Assembly (NCBI GenBank): GCA_033030425.1
Contig: JAUFSD010000021.1
Span: 1,116,001 to 1,180,000 of the forward strand
Reading direction: 5' to 3'
Length of the DNA stretch: 64,000 bases
Source of the DNA: Verpa conica
Taxonomy: Eukaryota; Ascomycota; Pezizomycetes; Pezizales; Morchellaceae
This document shows, one piece after another, positions 22,993-34,140 of this stretch. Below the pieces are notes generated by a model. That model was not told the origin of the DNA, ran no database searches, and saw only the letters and a list, made by a program, of their open reading frames with translations. The translations under genes were made by a program, and so were the position numbers. How positions within the stretch are numbered: position 1 is the stretch's first letter; the number at the start of each line of letters is the position of its first letter.

Positions 22993-25471
22993 CATGTAGT
23001 TCTTGGCAAAGAGCCTCAAGGGATACCACTAAAGATAGTGGTACGAGCGTTCACAAACAAACGATTACGGTTATCTTTAGCTGTATAAGCGACTGGATGA
23101 TAGAAATGTTAGTGTTAGTAGTATAGTAAAAATATATCTGGGCGTTTACAAGAACGATAATGGTACTTCAGAAACTAAGACTAATGAAAATTATCGGCGT
23201 ATTTTTTCCCTGCACGGTGGACTGTTGGTTTTACGGAGGGTTCTTACTTAGGCTATAAGTACCCGGGATTAATCTGCGTTAGGAATAGGTGCGTAGTTAG
23301 GCTCTGAGGGTTAAGGTGTTTTCTGGCGGAAATTGAGCCTCCTGTTCTAATCATCTTGCCTTTACCAGCCCCTACAAGAAGGCCATTGTGTCGGGGATCG
23401 TGTGGGTCGACCCACTTGTAATTTTCGTACTATATCTATATATCATATTCCTATAATCAGGAAACTCCTCAATAACGGAATTAAGAATGCCATATATTTT
23501 GTTGGTCCCCCGTCGCTCTCCACGATCCATATACATGGCTATTAAGCCCGGAAACACATACAGCCTGTAGAGAGATAGATATATATCGTCTAGGTTAATT
23601 ACTTGGGGCGCATGTTTCTTACTCTGCCTTATATCCCTCTTTGCAGGGCAGGGCAGGGTGATACCATAGAAGTACTGGTTTATGATTATGACGTACATAC
23701 AGTCACTATGCAGAAATGTTCGTGATGAGACAAGTCTAAAATGACGGAATATGTCTCAGTGGGGAATTCCGGTAATGTTGGCCTATGTTAGAAAATTTGT
23801 AGAAATATAGGAACATGTAACTAAATACTCTAAATAGGAACTTGGGTGGATGAGATGGTAGAGAATTAAGGGAAATTTTGGCTGATAAATTACCTTTTGA
23901 GGTTGTTTTTTGGTAGATTTTTGGACTTAGATAAACATAACTTTATGGATCGCTTTGCGCCATCTGAAACCTGTTTCATCACGAACATTTCTGCATACTG
24001 ACTGTAGCTATAGAACCATTGAACACGACCTTTAAGGTTTTGCTATTGGAGGGATTGTTTAAGGTAACTAGAGGAGTGGTGTAGATTGTAGCACAGAATT
24101 TTGACATGATTTTCGATAGTAGGAAGAATGTAGAGTAGTCCGGCTGGTATCGAGGGGGATCTCCTCGCTTGAAAACACCGATGAGAGGTAGTCACCAAGT
24201 CATCTATTATGACCAAGGTCTTACCTTATAAAGAAGCGATATTTATGGGATTTCCTGACGCAGCCTTCACTATTAACGCGGTACTAGTCCTAGAATGTCA
24301 ATACCATTCGATATTCTCATCATATGGCCAGGGAGCACTTGAATGGAGCACCTAATATCTAGAACATTATATTACCCAGGTCTACAATAATTGTCATCAC
24401 CTTCCTAAAATTATATATCCCTCGATCGGAGTGATCATCTAGTGCACGCCATGATGTCTAGGCATAATTTTCCTGTGACTCATAGGAAGCTGGCACCCCG
24501 GTTTCTCGGGTTTGAGGGTGAAGTGACTATGTTCTGGCTCAGCCATCGATGGTACTTAGTCATCAATGTTGATGGCGGGGAGTGCTAGCTCTAAGGTCTT
24601 GCTTTTACCGAACGTTTAATTCTAGGTTAAAATGGCAATGGCAAGAAATAATACCGCTATAATTGAAGCTAGTAATTGCTGGTAAAGAAGTTCCTGGTAT
24701 GTGTCAAAATAAATCGAAGAGAAAAATAAAAGCAGTTCTGTTGGCTACCGGGTACCCAAGCCCCAGCGGGGCTCGAGACCAACATACGTCTGCTGGTGAC
24801 CGGGTTCGAACGCTCAGCATCGTTGCTGGCACCGGGGTTTGGGACCTCTATACCGTTAGGCTAGTGGTCCCAGTGTGAACTACGCTGTTTACTGTGTTTT
24901 TGACCTCTTGCAGTTGGTACCTAGCTATGGGGGCTGCTGAAGCATTCCCGAAGGGACAAATTACCCGCTACCCTGCATGACATGTGCTGCCTCCGACAAC
25001 AGTCCTTATACGTCAATATTGACAGGTAAGTGTCATCGAAATCTGGGTTAGAATAATTCTACCTTCATAGCCTGTATAAATGCTAAATAGTTGTGGTAGG
25101 ATAAGCCACTAGAAAATAATAGGTCCCTAGAACTATGTAATCGAAGATGTAGGTAGTTTACCATGATCGAAAATTACACGAGGAAGTCTATCCAGTGCCT
25201 AGGGGATTTTAGCTGCGTCATAGCTTAACGGTGGAGGCGCAAGTTGGGCATCTAAAAGACCGTTGTTCAACTTCCGCTTCGGCGTTGGGCTTCAAATTGA
25301 CGTAGCTTTTGTGAAATATTTTTATATACATCACAGCTTGGCTCTGTACTGTACTTTTATATTGTGGAACTCAATTTAGTGAGTACACTCTTCAGTACCG
25401 AGTATTTATTTGCTGGGTTTTAGAAACTCGATACCAGGATACTCTACAACAGGGACTTATAAAGCTTAGTG
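22993..25471. other. Intergenic region, no gene recognised
   Basis: About 2.5 kb with no convincing gene. Two degenerate tRNA-like stretches (24770-24870 on -, 25214-25304 on +) were noticed but do not fold as functional tRNAs. Confidence 0.5.
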
Positions 25472-25612
25472 CTCAAGATGTCCGGGCTGACATTAGATGT
25501 GGTGTCTTTGTGGGGATGTAGCGGTGATTGACAGGATTAGTGTGGACGGATAAGGTTTCCGGGACGGGCCGTCCCGCGCCGCCCCAGTAAGCGAGCCTTG
25601 GCGTGGAGCTAC
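25472..25612. repeat. 5'-flanking repeat of the array, copy upstream of gene 1
   Basis: The sequence from CTCAAGATG through GTGGACGGATAAG, CCGTCCCGC and CTTGGC is repeated in diverged form upstream of gene 3 (30317-30450). It includes a perfect GC-rich hairpin CGGGACGG-G-CCGTCCCG. It shows that the duplication units of the array extend several hundred bases upstream of the coding exons. Confidence 0.65.
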
Positions 25613-25887
25613 ACGGTTCTTAACCCTATTTGTGATTACGTACACAGGGAGAGTTTCTTTAGACCAAATGCCACTTTCAGAACATTGTCGGCAGGTGGCT
25701 AGTGGTGGCAATGCCTGACCGGTGAACGCATCTGGACTCAGTCACCCCTGGCTGGGACTGAGTTGGCAAGTTGAGTCTTCACACTGCCACAGCTAGCCAC
25801 CTGTCAACAGCGTTACTTTACTCCCTTGGATGCCATCTTGACCTGGTTTCTCAACGTCCCATCAAGAAAAGCCCGGACAATATAGAC

Positions 25888-27512
25888 ATGAATACAGCAT
25901 CAGATCCATCCCCACTTCTCAAGTTCAACTGTACCCCAGATCCTACATACTCTCCGAGCAAACATCTCACGAAAAATACACTTATGGATACCGAGGGCTT
26001 AAAAATTTGCTATCAAAGTTGGCCATATTCCTCTATGTTGACCCCCCCTTGAGAACTCTGTCGCTGAAGATTTACCTCCATCTCTCCCTTAGACTTCTGC
26101 GCTAGCCTCAAGTACATTCAGGATGGGGGAGGTGGATCTGTGCACGTCTACGAAAGTTTAGTGGCCGAGGTAAGTAGTCTATCCATCTGATCCCCTAGGT
26201 GCTAGTCAGGGCTTCCAAAGACATAGACCAACGCTGTATGTAGTTAAATAGTAGCTTCTTAAATGATCGTAAACGAAGATTTGAAGATACAAACAACACA
26301 ATATGCAGAGAGAACAATCGACTCAAGACGGAGGTGGACGGGCTTCAATCGAGAGTTTCGGCAATGAGGGAAGTGCAACAGCAAGCCAAAGACAAACAGA
26401 GCAGTGTGCTCTCATACCAGCAGTCCAACATGGGAGTGGGTGCATCGGGTTCGGGAGTCTCGGAAATGGAGGTTGATCACCACCACCAATCTGATATCCT
26501 CGAGAATTATGAAAATAAAATCTCGAAGCTCGAAAAATCATGCTCGGATCTCTGGTTAAAAAATGGTTGCCTCAGCGCGGAGCTAGAGGCACCAGCTAAT
26601 TACCTTGATGGTTTCGAAACAAGATACGCAGCGCTTGTGTTGTTAAACAATAGGCTCAAGAAAAAAGTGGAAGCGTTAAAGTCAAAGGTTTCAGTGATGA
26701 AGCGAGACCAGGAGCGGGGGCGCCAGCGGTATGATATTATCATTAAGGATCACGAAAACGAAATCGCAAGACTCCAGTCGTCAAACCAACAACTCCAGTC
26801 GTCAAACCAACAACTTCAGTCGTCAAACCAACAGCTTCAGTCATCAAACGGACATCTCCAGTCGTTAAACCAAGGTCTCCAGTCCTCAAACCAACAACTT
26901 CAGTCGTCAAACGGACATCTCCAGTCGTTAAACCAAAATCTCCAGTCGTTAAAAGAACAGCACGAGTCGTTAATCAACCAGCTCAAGTCTTACTCAAAGA
27001 GATTAGAGTGGGGGCGCCAGCGACAAGATAAAATCATTAAGGATCACGAAAACGAAATCACAATGTTGCGGGCGTCGGAAAAAAAACTCAACCAATGTGT
27101 CAAGAAGTTAGAGTTGGAGACTGGAAGTATAAAGGAGAATCACGAGCGGCAAGCTAGATTCATTAAAGACCACGAAAACAGATATCAAGTGCTCAAGTCG
27201 TCAAAAGACTTTCTCTACGAATATTCAAAGGAGTTGGAGCGGAATATTAAGGATATGGGGGGCAAAAACGGGGGTAGAAACGACAAGGCAAAAGAAACGC
27301 TCCAGAAGTGGCTCGAAAAGGAAAACGGAAAGCTTTCAGGCGAGTTAGAGAAAGCAGACTCGAGGATTTCAAATCTTCAGTTTTTAGTTGACCATAAAGT
27401 GAAAGAGTTGGGTGAACTGAAATCACATATTCTTACAGTGGCCACCACCGATGATCCGGAACCCACACACCGCCTGGATAGTGTTGCGGGTTTGAAGAGA
27501 AGGCGAACCTGA
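25888..27512 (+). CDS. Array gene 1: coiled-coil protein with basic tail
   Basis: Exons 25888-26017, 26093-26169 and 26244-27512; intron phases 1 and 0; 491 residues. The exon 3 boundary (..ATGTAG/TTAAAT) is set by matching the acceptors of the paralogs. Exon 1 is Pro/Ser-rich ending TEGLKICYQ; exon 2 holds FCASLKYIQ..VHVYESLVAE; exon 3 is a long coiled coil starting CRENNRLKTEVDGL. Residues about 245-308 are nine heptads of the LQSSNQQ type encoded by a 21-bp minisatellite. The C-terminus LKRRRT is basic. No lectin domain is present. No enzymatic motif is seen; the role is probably structural or multimerising. It is the most upstream member of the array and lies about 4.5 kb from the divergent STAND gene. 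Confidence 0.8.
26772..26960 (+). repeat. 21-bp coding minisatellite (nine heptads)
   Basis: Nine consecutive 21-bp units encode LQSSNQQ, LQSSNGH, LQSLNQG and related heptads inside exon 3 of gene 1. Units 1-4 are almost identical at the DNA level, and a GH-QG/QN three-unit pattern repeats. Each unit is exactly one coiled-coil heptad, so copy-number change lengthens the coil without breaking register. Confidence 0.9.
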
Positions 27513-28554
27513 ATAGTTAGTTTTTATGTGAGCTGTGGGGATGTGTACAAGTTAAGGATATTTACTGTGCATTTCATTGATTTTTTTCTGATGGTGTGTG
27601 GGCTTTTTCTTTGATTATTTACGGTATATCTATTTTTGTTTTACTGGGTACGGTAGTTTAATTTGTGTTTTTAACATTCGTGTTTATATTCTTTGCATCT
27701 ATGTTTATATTCTGAATATAATTTGAAACGTAGGGGGAAAGATAAATAGATGTAGTATTACACGAGTGAATGAATGAATTAATCATCAGTACATGGGTAT
27801 CACACGATATATTATACTTAGTATTTTAGTACGTTATATTGCTGTAGTAACTTTCGGCGCAGCATGCCTTTTACCTTAGCCTCTAGGGCTCACGCTGTAA
27901 ATGTATTTCAAACTAGATGTAACGTTGAAACATGTCTAGTACCGGGCCATAAATCACTAAAAATGGCTAAGATTACTGAGAGTGTAACTAGAACTACATA
28001 GATAGTACCTAACCATAAATAACCAACTTGTTATCTCAGCTAAAATAGCAATTACAGTACTGTAGACTCTAGGAGTAGTTGTAGGGTAAACCTTAGAAAT
28101 CACACTAAGCCTCTAAGTTTGTATGAAGTCTTGGCAATTTATAATTACAAATAAGTTCCGAAGCTACCAGTCTCGTGCGCGCCCATCCCCCACGACGCAG
28201 CTTCTTTAGTCTCAGATCCCCATCTTTGATATGTAATCTTTAGTAGTATACCTATCTTTCCTAATGTTCCTATAAACTGTGAAAGTTAATCATACTCAAT
28301 GTAATTGTATTTTTGTGGATAGAGTGGAATATAATCGCCCAGGGCAATGTATCTTAACTCAGGCTTCTAATACGCCAGTTACAGCCACAAGCAGCCACCT
28401 ACCAACAGCCACATCCCATTGGGTGCCTAACCACTTTCCACAGCTACCCCCGCCCTTGTTTTTTCTACTCCTTTTGATCCCTAATTACGACAATTACGCC
28501 GCAAATAATATAATCAAGGCCATATAGGACCTCAAAGCCGGTACATGTGTGACC
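27513..28554. other. Spacer between array genes 1 and 2
   Basis: 3' UTR-like AT-rich sequence, then the 5' flank of gene 2. The block GCCACC..CCAACAGCCAC..TGGGTGCCTAACCA (about 28380-28435) recurs upstream of gene 7 (53080-53130). Confidence 0.55.
28482..28527 (+). promoter_or_regulatory. TTACG-repeat block and TATA-like box of gene 2
   Basis: AATTACGACAATTACGCC (28482-28500) is followed by a CCATATAGG TATA-like sequence, about 30-70 bases before the start codon. The same arrangement precedes genes 3, 5 and 6. Confidence 0.55.
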
Positions 28555-29972
28555 ATGAGTCCACCCCCAGACGCCTCCCCGTCTGTACGGTCTACTACAA
28601 GCCCTGAATATACCCCGCCTGAAGATTCATTTATCAGTGCCAAGGACCTAGGATATTGTTATCAAGGTTATTTATCTTCCTCTCTTTTCTTCTCTACTAT
28701 ACTTGCTTTTCCCCCCCTTCGCACTTCCTTTGGGATTCTTTTGCTGAACCTTTATCTCATCTTTTTTTTCTTAGTCTTCCTCGGTAATCTCGAATACTTC
28801 CATGATAAGCCTAGCACCGTTTACGGATTATTAGTGACTAGTGTAAGCGGCTTCTATCTACCGAATATACTACAGCTATAGTTATGGAACTCCTAAGGAT
28901 ATATATATATCTAATACTACATTTTTAGATCAATGCTTGCGTGAAGGGTCGCATCGATACAGCACAGGCAGAGGTGACTAAGCTTAAATCAAAAATATCA
29001 GATATGGAGAAAGACAAAAAGAAGCAAGAGGAAAAGTACCAAAAGATGAAGAAAGACAAAGAGAAGCAAGCGGCAGAGCACCAAAAGACCAATACAGAGC
29101 TCGAAGAATTGCGTGGGAAACTCCAGGAAAATCAAGTGGCGCGGGAATCGGAGATGGACCTTGATACCAATGACGAGAGTTTGGGGGTTGGGTGCGAGGA
29201 GCCTTGTATACACCTAAGGCAGTACCACCAGCAGCAAGCCGGGATCCTACAGCGTTATCGAGCCAGTGATAAAACTCTGCGAGCGAAGCTTAGTGAAAGA
29301 TCGAGGATACTCAGATCAGTGTTTTCGGTGGTGAGGATGGGGATGGGACATCAAGCTGAAACCACCAAGCGGGACAGAATTAGAATCGGAATCGCCCTTT
29401 GGTTGTCGAATAGAAGGTTTAGGTCAGGGGTGAATGTGTTGAGGTTAAGGGTTTTAGAGCTAGAGTGGAGGAACCAGCAGCTAATCGATGCCCTTGAGAG
29501 TTACAAAATTGGGCAGCTCGAGTCGAACGCGCAGCCGGAGTCGGACGCGGAACCCGAGTCGAACATGGAACCCGAGAGTAAACAGCAAGCCTTTTCCTCT
29601 AAGGGTTCTAAAACCCAAGTGGCAACACTCAAATCGTTAGTCGAAAGTCTCGAAGAGGAGAAGTTAAAGGCAGAGCGCGAGCTCAGGAAAGAAGCCGATA
29701 TGCGTGAGGGCTCCGAAAATGAAGTTGTAAAGCTCAAGCTGTTAGTCTCGAAGCTAGGGGAGGACAATGAAAAGCAAGCCGCTGCTATTGAGGACAAGGA
29801 TCTTGAAATTGAGAATCTTCGTTTATCAGCTGAAAAATCCGAGGAGGAGGCCAATAGATCGAAATTGAAGCTACAGATTTTGAAAGACAGAGAATTAGCA
29901 TTCAGGTTGTCATACAGCGTACTCGAAGAAGACAATACTAGGGAAGACTCTAGGGATATTCTGGTAGCTTAA
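28555..29972 (+). CDS. Array gene 2: coiled-coil protein
   Basis: Exons 28555-28666, 28775-28842 and 28929-29972, phases 1 and 0, 407 residues. Exon 1: MSPPPDASPS..SFISAKDLGYCYQ; exon 2: a diverged FLGNLEYF..PSTVYGLLVTS; exon 3: a Lys/Glu coiled coil with KSKISDMEKDKKKQEEKYQK near its start. A Cys-containing motif GCEEPCIHLRQY (about residue 150) recurs in gene 3 as GCEQPCIHLSNY. Acidic pseudo-repeats QPESDAEPESN follow. It ends without a lectin domain; only a short lectin-like scrap (VIGTAY) follows the stop. An out-of-frame ATG lies 10 bases before the start (28545), also seen in genes 3 and 5. Function unknown. Confidence 0.75.
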
Positions 29973-30078
29973 GGGCATAAGTAACCCCCTTCCTCCCTCA
30001 GTTATAGGAACAGCATATCTTTTTTCTTTCTCTTTCTTCTTTCGCACTTAACTAGCTACAGAAGAACCTATTGCTTGT

Positions 30079-30210
30079 TGGGTATGAAATTTATGGCGGC
30101 GTTGGAGGGATTAGGAGACACTGACGCTTGGAATACATAGGGTAATTTCCTTAGCTTAGGCATATATAAATTTAGTATTTTCAGCTTATTCAAAATTTTC
30201 GAGATGGCCA
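30079..30210. repeat. 3'-flanking repeat of the array (gene 2 copy)
   Basis: TGGGTATGAAATTTATGGCG..GGGTAATTTCC..TAGTATTTTCAGCTTATTCA..TTTTCGAGATGG recurs in diverged form after gene 3 (32830-32965) and gene 4 (37055-37180), and more weakly after gene 6 (52540-52690). Gene duplication therefore included downstream flanks. Confidence 0.7.
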
Positions 30211-30316
30211 TCATCTATGTGATTTGTGGTATAATTGGAAGAAGTTATAAAGCCACATGGCTATGCAACGCCACTTTAAAATTGATACGACACCAGGGAA
30301 CTATCAGGTCTAGTGC

Positions 30317-30450
30317 TCAAGATGACATTCGATGCGATATCTTAGTGGGGATGAGTGATTAGTGGTGATTGGCATTAGTTTTCTCGGTTAGGGTGGACGG
30401 ATAAGCTTTCCGGCGCGGGCCGTCCCGCATTGAAGCATGTCTTGGCATTT
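30317..30450. repeat. 5'-flanking repeat of the array, copy upstream of gene 3
   Basis: Diverged copy of the 25472-25612 repeat: CTCAAGATG, GTGGGGATG, GTGGACGGATAAG, CCGTCCCGC and CTTGGC in the same order. Confidence 0.65.
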
Positions 30451-30756
30451 TGTCTTGGAACCTCTGCCTACATGTAGTACTGTGTAACCTGAGTTACATT
30501 ATAGCATAGAGGATGAACACAGGCCTGGGTGTCTATGCGACTGAGGGAGAGTATTCTTTTAACCATCTATTACCTCCAGAAGACTGTAGATAGATGATTA
30601 GGGGTAATTCATCTGAACTCACTCCCGGTGGTCTTGATGGAGATTGAGCTGGTAAGCTGAGCCTCTGTGCTCCCACAGCTAACCTATCAACAGCCTTACT
30701 TCAATTCCCACGGATACCCAACTGAAGACCGTTACCCTCTCGATCCAACGTCCTGC

Positions 30757-30784
30757 TTACGGCTGTTACGCCTCATTACGCCCC
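30757..30784 (+). promoter_or_regulatory. TTACG-repeat block of gene 3
   Basis: Three TTACG cores in close succession (CTTACGGCTGTTACGCCTCATTACGCC), about 50-75 bases before the gene 3 start, matching blocks before genes 2, 5 and 6. Confidence 0.55.
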
Positions 30785-30830
30785 ATCAGTGAACCCCAGA
30801 CCGTACCCCATAGTCGGTACATGTGTAGAC

Positions 30831-32841
30831 ATGAGTCCGCCCAAACGTTCCTCTCCGTCCGTACAGTCTGGAAACACCACAGACCGTAAATACGACCCGA
30901 GCAGGCATATTATTGATGATTCTTTTATGAGCAAGGAGGAACTAATCAATTGCTACGATGGTTTATCTACCTTTCTCTACTTCCTCCTCCGTTATTATTA
31001 CATATTTTTATACTTCTACTAGGGTTCTGTTGCTGAGATTTTTGTCTTATCCCCTTAGGGTTCCGCGCTAGCCTTACTCTTATTAGTAGTAAACCTCAGA
31101 TTGTTTACGAATCACTAGTGGCCAATGTAAGTAGTTTCTATCTATCTGATCTCTCGGGGCTTACTATTAGGCAGCTTCTAACGCTACATATAGTTCAGTC
31201 TCACCGTTAAAGCTCGCGAAGATGCACACAAAGCCTCCGAAAACCGACTCAAGGCAGAACTCGAGAAACTTAAATCGAAAGTTTCAGGAATGGAGAAGGA
31301 TAAAAAGAAGCAAGAAGAGGAGCTGGAGAGCCATAAAGAAAAGAACGCAGAACTCCAGGCGGAAAACAAGAAACTCCGAAAGGATCTAGAGGTATCGGAG
31401 TCGGAGGTCCCACACGCTTCATAGGTTCCGGAGGATTCGGAAATGGATATTGACACTCAGGAGAGTTTCAAAAGTGGGTGCGAACAGCCTTGTATACACC
31501 TAAGCAATTATCAACAGCAAGCCCAAGTGCTAGAGCATTATGAAAAGGAGATCGGAGTTCTTCGGTCATCGAATGAACAGCTCAATAACCAACTGGGGGT
31601 ATTCACGACAGAGATTACAAGGATCCAGTCATTAATCAAACAGCTCGAGTCGAATGCGGAACATGAGCGCAAACAGCAAGACGTTGCCCTTGAGGGTTCC
31701 AAAAATGAAGCTAAAAACCTCTGGTCAAGAGTCGAAAAGCTCGAGGAGGAGCTAGCGACATTTAGATCGAGTGTAGAGCTCGAACGAAAACAGCAAGCCC
31801 GCACGGCCAAGAAGAGCGGGAACGAACTCACAAAGCTTCAGCTGGCAAATAGCAAGCTGAAGGAAGGAAAAATGAAGATCTTGGCGTCAAATAACCAGCT
31901 CATAGGAGGGATAGGGATCCTGAAGTCGAAAGTTTCGGCCTTGGAACTCGAGCGCAAACAGCAAGCCGCTACCCTTCAGAATTTCGAAGCACTCCGGCTG
32001 TCGATCAAAAAGCTCGCGGAGGATGTGGAGCTCGGACGAAAACAGCTAGTTGACACTCTTAAGCGGAGCGAAAGCGAAGCTGCAAAGATTCAGTCGTCAA
32101 ACATCAACCTGGGGGTAGAAAGTGTGGAGTATTTGTCGTCAAACTGCGAGGTCGGAAAAAAGCTAGAGGAAATGGAATCAAAAATTAAAGAGGCGAAAGA
32201 GAAGGCCAATACCCCCGAGAAGGAAACCCCAACGCCCATGTCGTCAATCAAAAAACTCGAGGACTATCTTGTAATAGCGAGATCCCAGTTAAATCTCCAA
32301 ATAGCCACACTTAAGAGCCTGGAAAATGAAACTGTAACACTCCAATCATCGAATATCATGCTCAAAGCCGACAATAAAACACTCCTGTCCTTAAACGACG
32401 AACTCAGAGATCAGAAATCGGGCATTAAGGATCTGAAAGATGAAGATGCATTACTGCAGACGCTAAATAAGGCTCTCAGAGCAGAAAATGAAACGCTCTC
32501 GTCATTAAATAGCAAGCTTAAAGCAGAGTTGGGGCCACTCCTAGGAACGTTCGCTTGCTGTTCACTCCATTGCGGCAACGGGGGGGAAAGCGCCTCAATC
32601 GCGAAATCAACGCTTCAAGGCACTAGTAGCAGAGGCAAAAGAACTAGGGGTGACGGTTAGAGATCCAAGCGTAGCCCCAGCACAAGAAAAAAACGAACCA
32701 ACGGGATCGAAATAAACGGCCCTTTCAACCTACAAATCTCACTACAGACCTCCGATATTACGATTCCTGAGATTACCGGGCATGTTTGCATAAGGAATTG
32801 CCCTCCGTTCAGTCATAGGTGCTACATTTTGGGTGTGAAGT
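30831..32841 (+). pseudogene. Array gene 3: coiled-coil protein split by in-frame TAG, decayed lectin tail
   Basis: Exons 30831-30960, 31059-31126 and 31194 onward keep the family splice pattern. Exon 1: MSPPKRSSPSVQS..SFMSKEELINCYD; exon 2: FRASLTLI..PQIVYESLVAN; exon 3: VKAREDAHKASENRLKAELE then coil. An in-frame TAG at 31422-31424 interrupts the frame after 142 residues; downstream the same frame is open to a TAG at 32658-32660 (tail SSRGKRTRGDG). Beyond that second TAG, still in frame, NGIEINGPFNLQISLQTSDI and following codons (32700-32790) match the last lectin repeat of gene 6, with the frame running to a TAG at 32839-32841. It is either a pseudogene, two short genes, or less likely an amber readthrough gene. 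The 31443-32660 part alone could still encode a 405-residue coiled coil. Confidence 0.7.
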
Positions 32842-33761
32842 TTATGGTGGCGTTGTAGTGAGTAGGAACTAGGCTGAGATATTGAGCGTTGTGCTGAATA
32901 GGGTGATTGGCTTGAGTATACACATGTTTTAGTATTTTCAGTTTATTCAAAGTTTTCAAGGTAGTCACGAAGAGGGTATATTCTATCTAGAGTCAACGTT
33001 TTTTGTCTCTATAGCTTGATTCAGCGTCAGTGTCTAAATATTCCCTTGTTAGCCCTCACCCACTACCTAAACCTAGGTTCAAGCCTACTAAAACGACACC
33101 GGCACTTCTAAAATTATATCCTCAAGCTGCGGTATCCCTACCCCTGTCCCTAAAAACAATTCCGGAATCTAGTCCGACAACCCAAAAGTGCCAAGCTGTA
33201 ATTCATAAAATCACTTGTAGGTACCACTTTTAGGCTCCTTGGGTACCTTCAACCCCACCTCTCTTGTGGCAGTTATCTACTCAGGGCTTTAGAGCCTTGG
33301 TTTTTTTTGAGAATCATATTACGTGCTGTGGTGGAGGTCTGTTTCTTTTGTTTACTTCATCTCAATATGGATTTTAAGCTCTACGTAATATCAGCCGGCG
33401 TTGTATAGCGGACTTATCGTCGCTACCAAGAGGTATCCGTAACCGACGCATCTAAGTTAGAGGAAAGCCGAATAGCCTAACTACATGTAAGCTATACCGA
33501 AGCTTCTAGTTGAGAGAGGATCTAGTAGTATATTTCGATATCACTAGTTAGCTGAAAGAATAAACAGCGGAAAAGAAAACTAATGACTGCTGTTTCTTAT
33601 TTCCACTAGTAGTGTTGGATTTTTTTATTTATATCTTGCATCTTGCCAGACCTTTAGTATTTTGAATTGCCTATGGAGCATTGTAGCTACACAAGTTGCA
33701 TTCACTGTGTCACTAGCCTCATGTCATCTCTTATCATATAGAGATTCTCTCTTCATATATT

Positions 33762-33826
33762 GTTACATGTCGCTATAAGAAACGAAATCGGTTGCATACT
33801 TGACGTTCCATATAGCGAGGTGTAAC
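33762..33826. mobile_element. Short hairpin element, copy 1 of a tandem pair
   Basis: Imperfect inverted ends GTTACATGTCGCTATAAG and TATAGCGAGGTGTAAC enclose about 30 bases. It lies inside a diverged direct repeat of roughly 135 bp that also repeats GTGTCACTAGCCT..TCTCTTATCAT. Confidence 0.6.
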
Positions 33827-33893
33827 CGTATTTCTAACTTTGGTCACTCGTTTGCCCAGTGTGTCACTAGCCTTATAGTATCTCTTATCATTT

Positions 33894-33961
33894 GTCACAC
33901 CAGCTCGCTATAAGTGACAAAATCGGCTAGACACTTGGCGTTTCGTATAGCGAGGTGTAAC
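33894..33961. mobile_element. Short hairpin element, copy 2 of a tandem pair
   Basis: Inverted ends GTCACACCAGCTCGCTATAA and TATAGCGAGGTGTAAC, with the same interior order as copy 1 (AAATCGGNT..ACTTG.CGTT). Probably a miniature palindromic element duplicated in tandem. Confidence 0.6.
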
Positions 33962-34140
33962 TGTTAATCGTCCGATTGCTCGATGTGTCGCATGCCATAG
34001 CCACAACTACTACCGTCGACGTCGCTTGTACATACTAAAAATTATATAAATCTCAAATCTCATGATGTTCCCCCCACCACCACTCTGCTAAGAGGGTTCC
34101 CCCCCGTTTGAACTAACCATAGTAGCAACGGGTTAATAAT

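Larger units (their letters stand above)
29973..30830. other. Spacer between array genes 2 and 3
   Basis: Contains the 3'-flank repeat (30079-30210), the 5'-flank repeat (30317-30450), the CCACAGCTA..CTATCAACAGCCTTAC block (30675-30700) and the TTACG block of gene 3. No gene is seen. Confidence 0.55.
32842..34140. other. Spacer between genes 3 and 4
   Basis: Holds the 3'-flank repeat of gene 3 (to about 32965) and two hairpin elements (33762-33826, 33894-33961). A stretch near 33290-33355 resembles 56290-56355 (GGTGGAGGTCTG..TTTTGTTTACT). Exon 1 and exon 2 of gene 4 were not found here. Confidence 0.5.

Noticed and set aside
24770..24870. tRNA-like sequence on the - strand with A box TAGCCTAACGG and B box GCGTTCGAACCC
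   Set aside because: The acceptor arms do not pair, the T-stem fails and the anticodon stem has mismatches; at best a pseudogene, so not annotated as tRNA.
31392..31424. A 33-bp intron removing the gene 3 TAG (GAG/GTATCG to CATAG/GTTCCG)
   Set aside because: It would keep frame, but 33 bp is shorter than fungal introns normally splice; kept only as a thing to check by RNA-seq.
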